Shown in pieces: positions 62,801 to 64,000 of a DNA stretch of 64,000 nucleotides (within the stretch, counting starts at the first letter, position 1; the number at the start of each line of letters is the position of its first letter). Origin of the DNA: an uncultured Eubacteriaceae bacterium (GTDB lineage Bacteria; Bacillota; Clostridia; Lachnospirales; CAG-274). The position numbers and the translations under genes were made by a program. The stretch is taken from contig CAMMIW010000007.1 in assembly GCA_946497035.1 (NCBI GenBank), forward strand, positions 46,216 to 110,215, written 5' to 3'. The notes under the pieces were generated by a model. That model worked only from the letters and a program-made list of their open reading frames with translations, was not told where the DNA came from and did not search any database.

Positions 62801-63412
62801 TATGCTATTATATAAAGATTTTAATATATAAACACAATTTTTTATCCCTAATGATGAGCTATTTAAAAATAAATCATAAGATTTTTTATTATCCCAATTT
62901 TCACCTATATAATAACCATAATAAGAAGAAAGCTTTTTATCCTGTTTTTTTAAAATTTTTTTACAATCTTTTAAAGATTTGTTTAAATTAATATTTAAAG
63001 TTTTTAATCTTTCTTCATCATTAGAATATATTAAAATTTTTAAACAATTTTTATAATCTTTTAACATATAATTAGAACATTTACAAAATATAATACAAGA
63101 TTTATTTTCTACTAGCTGTTTTATAGCTTTTGTTTTTTCTATAAAAACTTTATTTTGTATAGGCACAAAATCTGTTAAATATGGCAAATTAAACCCTAAA
63201 GAAAAATCTACAGGAAAAGGGCTAATAATTTTATTTAATTTCCAATCTTCTATAGTATAAAAAATATTTTTATTTATATGGCTATTTTTAGAAGCTAGTT
63301 CTATAATTTCATTTTCATAAAAAGGTATATTAAGCTCTTTAGATAAATTTTTAGCAATTATTTTACCATTGCTATTTTCTTCTTCTAATATTGCAAAAAT
63401 AATATTTTTCAT
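62798..63412 (-). CDS. Cytidylate-kinase-like protein with degenerate P-loop
   Basis: Resembles the Cytidylate_kin2 family of clostridial kinase-like proteins (204 residues): GKIIAKNLSKELNIPFYENE after the P-loop position, CIIFCKCSNYMLKDYKNCLK for the usual GRCA.Y region, and ILIYSNDEERLKTLN. The P-loop itself reads EEENSNGKIIAK, without the normal GSGG run, and the usual Arg in GRCA is replaced by Lys. ATP binding may therefore be weakened or lost. Relatives often sit near membrane proteins of unknown role, as here with the convergent neighbour. The ribosome site is weak (TAGGTGAT). Confidence 0.72.
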   Translation of the reverse strand: MKNIIFAILEEENSNGKIIAKNLSKELNIPFYENEIIELASKNSHINKNIFYTIEDWKLNKIISPFPVDFSLGFNLPYLTDFVPIQNKVFIEKTKAIKQLVENKSCIIFCKCSNYMLKDYKNCLKILIYSNDEERLKTLNINLNKSLKDCKKILKKQDKKLSSYYGYYIGENWDNKKSYDLFLNSSSLGIKNCVYILKSLYNSI

Positions 63413-63501
63413 AAAATCACCTACATTTTAAGTAATTATATGTATATAATATGAGTTATTTTTTAATAATATAATTATTATAATATATTTAAGGAGAAAT
63501 T

Positions 63502-63699
63502 ATGGAAAAACAAAGTAAAAAAAGAAATAAAAAAGAAAATAAACCTAAAACAAAAGAAGATTTTTTAAAATATGAAATAGCAGAAGAGCTAGGACTTATA
63601 GATAAAATAAACGAAGGCGGTTGGAAAAGCTTAACAGCTAAAGAAAGCGGTAGAATAGGGGGATTAATGACAACAAGAAAAAAGGCTTTAAAAAAATAA
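63502..63699 (+). CDS. Small acid-soluble spore protein, alpha/beta type
   Basis: A 65-residue DNA-coating spore protein that shields forespore DNA. LKYEIAEELGLIDKI holds the germination protease (GPR) cleavage site at Glu25-Ile26-Ala27, and GWKSLTAKESGRIGGLMT is the second conserved DNA-contact segment. The first 19 residues are Lys-rich (KKRNKKENKPKTKE) and longer than in many SASPs. AAGGAG precedes ATG 63502. Expected to be a forespore (sigma-G) gene; no promoter could be fixed by eye. Confidence 0.9.
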   Translation: MEKQSKKRNKKENKPKTKEDFLKYEIAEELGLIDKINEGGWKSLTAKESGRIGGLMTTRKKALKK

Positions 63700-63714
63700 T
63701 ATTTTTAAATTTTT

Positions 63715-63747
63715 AAGGTTGTAGATTTTATCTATAGCCTTATTTTA
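63715..63747 (+). terminator. Terminator after the SASP gene
   Basis: AAGGTTGTAGA pairs with TCTATAGCCTT through G-T pairs (63715-63741), followed by ATTTT. Confidence 0.7.
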
Positions 63748-63889
63748 AAATGTAAAAAAAATAAAAAATTGTAACAAAAATATAAAAATGTAATAATATA
63801 TATTAAGGAGCCAAAAGACAAAAGAAATTGAAAAAATAAATAGATTAAAAAGGTAAATAAATGTTAATTATTTTAAGGAGGATTTTAAA

Positions 63890-64000
63890 ATGAGTGCTTT
63901 TGAAATTGAAAATGAATGTGGGGCAGCAGCACCACTTAATGATAGAGTTAGAGAAGAATGTATTATAGCTTTAAAGGTTTACGATTTTTGTAGACAACAA
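63890..64000 (+). CDS. Unidentified protein, 3' partial
   Basis: Open to the right edge after a strong AAGGAGG eight bases before ATG 63890. The 37 visible residues (MSAFEIENECGAAAPLNDRV, then REECIIALKVYDFCRQQ) show Cys spacing and a kVYD.C pattern like the start of some clostridial spore coat or exosporium proteins. That likeness is from memory and weak. The SASP gene upstream fits a spore role. Nothing more can be said from this window. Confidence 0.5.
   Translation, partial: MSAFEIENECGAAAPLNDRVREECIIALKVYDFCRQQ

Overview
The window is a very A+T-rich stretch of a spore-forming, anaerobic-type Firmicute of the class Clostridia. Lachnospirales or a close relative is my guess from gene content; it is not proven here. 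Evidence for this is the number of sporulation and germination genes (spoIIR, spoVAA-AB-AC-AD, spoIIP, spoIIM, a spoVB-like flippase, a SleC-type cortex-lytic enzyme, an alpha/beta SASP), two T-box leaders, strong AGGAGG-type ribosome binding sites, frequent TTG starts, and S-layer-homology and copper-amine-oxidase-N type wall proteins. No rRNA, tRNA, CRISPR array, phage or IS transposase was seen. Most of the window reads as ordinary core chromosome.

Layout. 1-13 kb: 3' end of pyrE, a secreted repeat protein, pncB, spoIIR, glutamate synthase gltB, then a tight trio trmK / Nif3-like / TGS-kinase. 13-22.5 kb: a complete hexuronate locus, with a FadR-type GntR regulator, a three-part TRAP transporter, and an operon uxuB-type SDR, KDPG aldolase, uronate isomerase, KDG kinase and mannonate dehydratase. 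Together these import glucuronate/galacturonate-type acids and carry glucuronate through fructuronate, mannonate and KDG to KDPG, pyruvate and glyceraldehyde-3-phosphate. Two identical 30-bp operator-like palindromes, each about 198 bp before a start codon, precede the transport genes and the catabolic genes. 22.9-25.6 kb: the spoVA operon, led by an apparently ATA-initiated mini membrane protein. 25.8-40.4 kb: gltX, an LRR/SLH surface protein, nadD-yqeK fusion, rsfS, spoVB-like, spoIIP-spoIIM, a beta-propeller-like secreted protein, trpS, a PilZ protein, and T-box-controlled thrS. 40.6-49.1 kb: mostly minus strand, with a SleC-like enzyme, ABC-F ATPase, YjdM/PhnA zinc ribbon, DUF1877-like protein, YgiQ radical SAM, rRNA m5C methyltransferase and lytic transglycosylase; one HD gene lies on the plus strand. 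49.2-64 kb: mutS2, an orphan response regulator, secG with a long acidic N-terminal extension, rnr, a wall amidase, T-box-controlled leuS, a PHP phosphatase, a two-TM protein of unknown function, a degenerate cytidylate-kinase-like protein, a SASP, and the start of one more gene.

The observation most likely to be new is a family of intergenic elements of about 75-135 bp. They share an AGGTTCTTT left end, a GGTTTAAC.TATATTTAAT core and a right end ATTTRTTATAGAAC. At the same place each copy carries a hairpin whose sequence differs but whose pairing is kept, which points to a structured RNA or a mobile palindromic repeat. Four copies flank or punctuate the uronate locus. All coordinates, families and pairings were read by eye; no alignment or database search was run.
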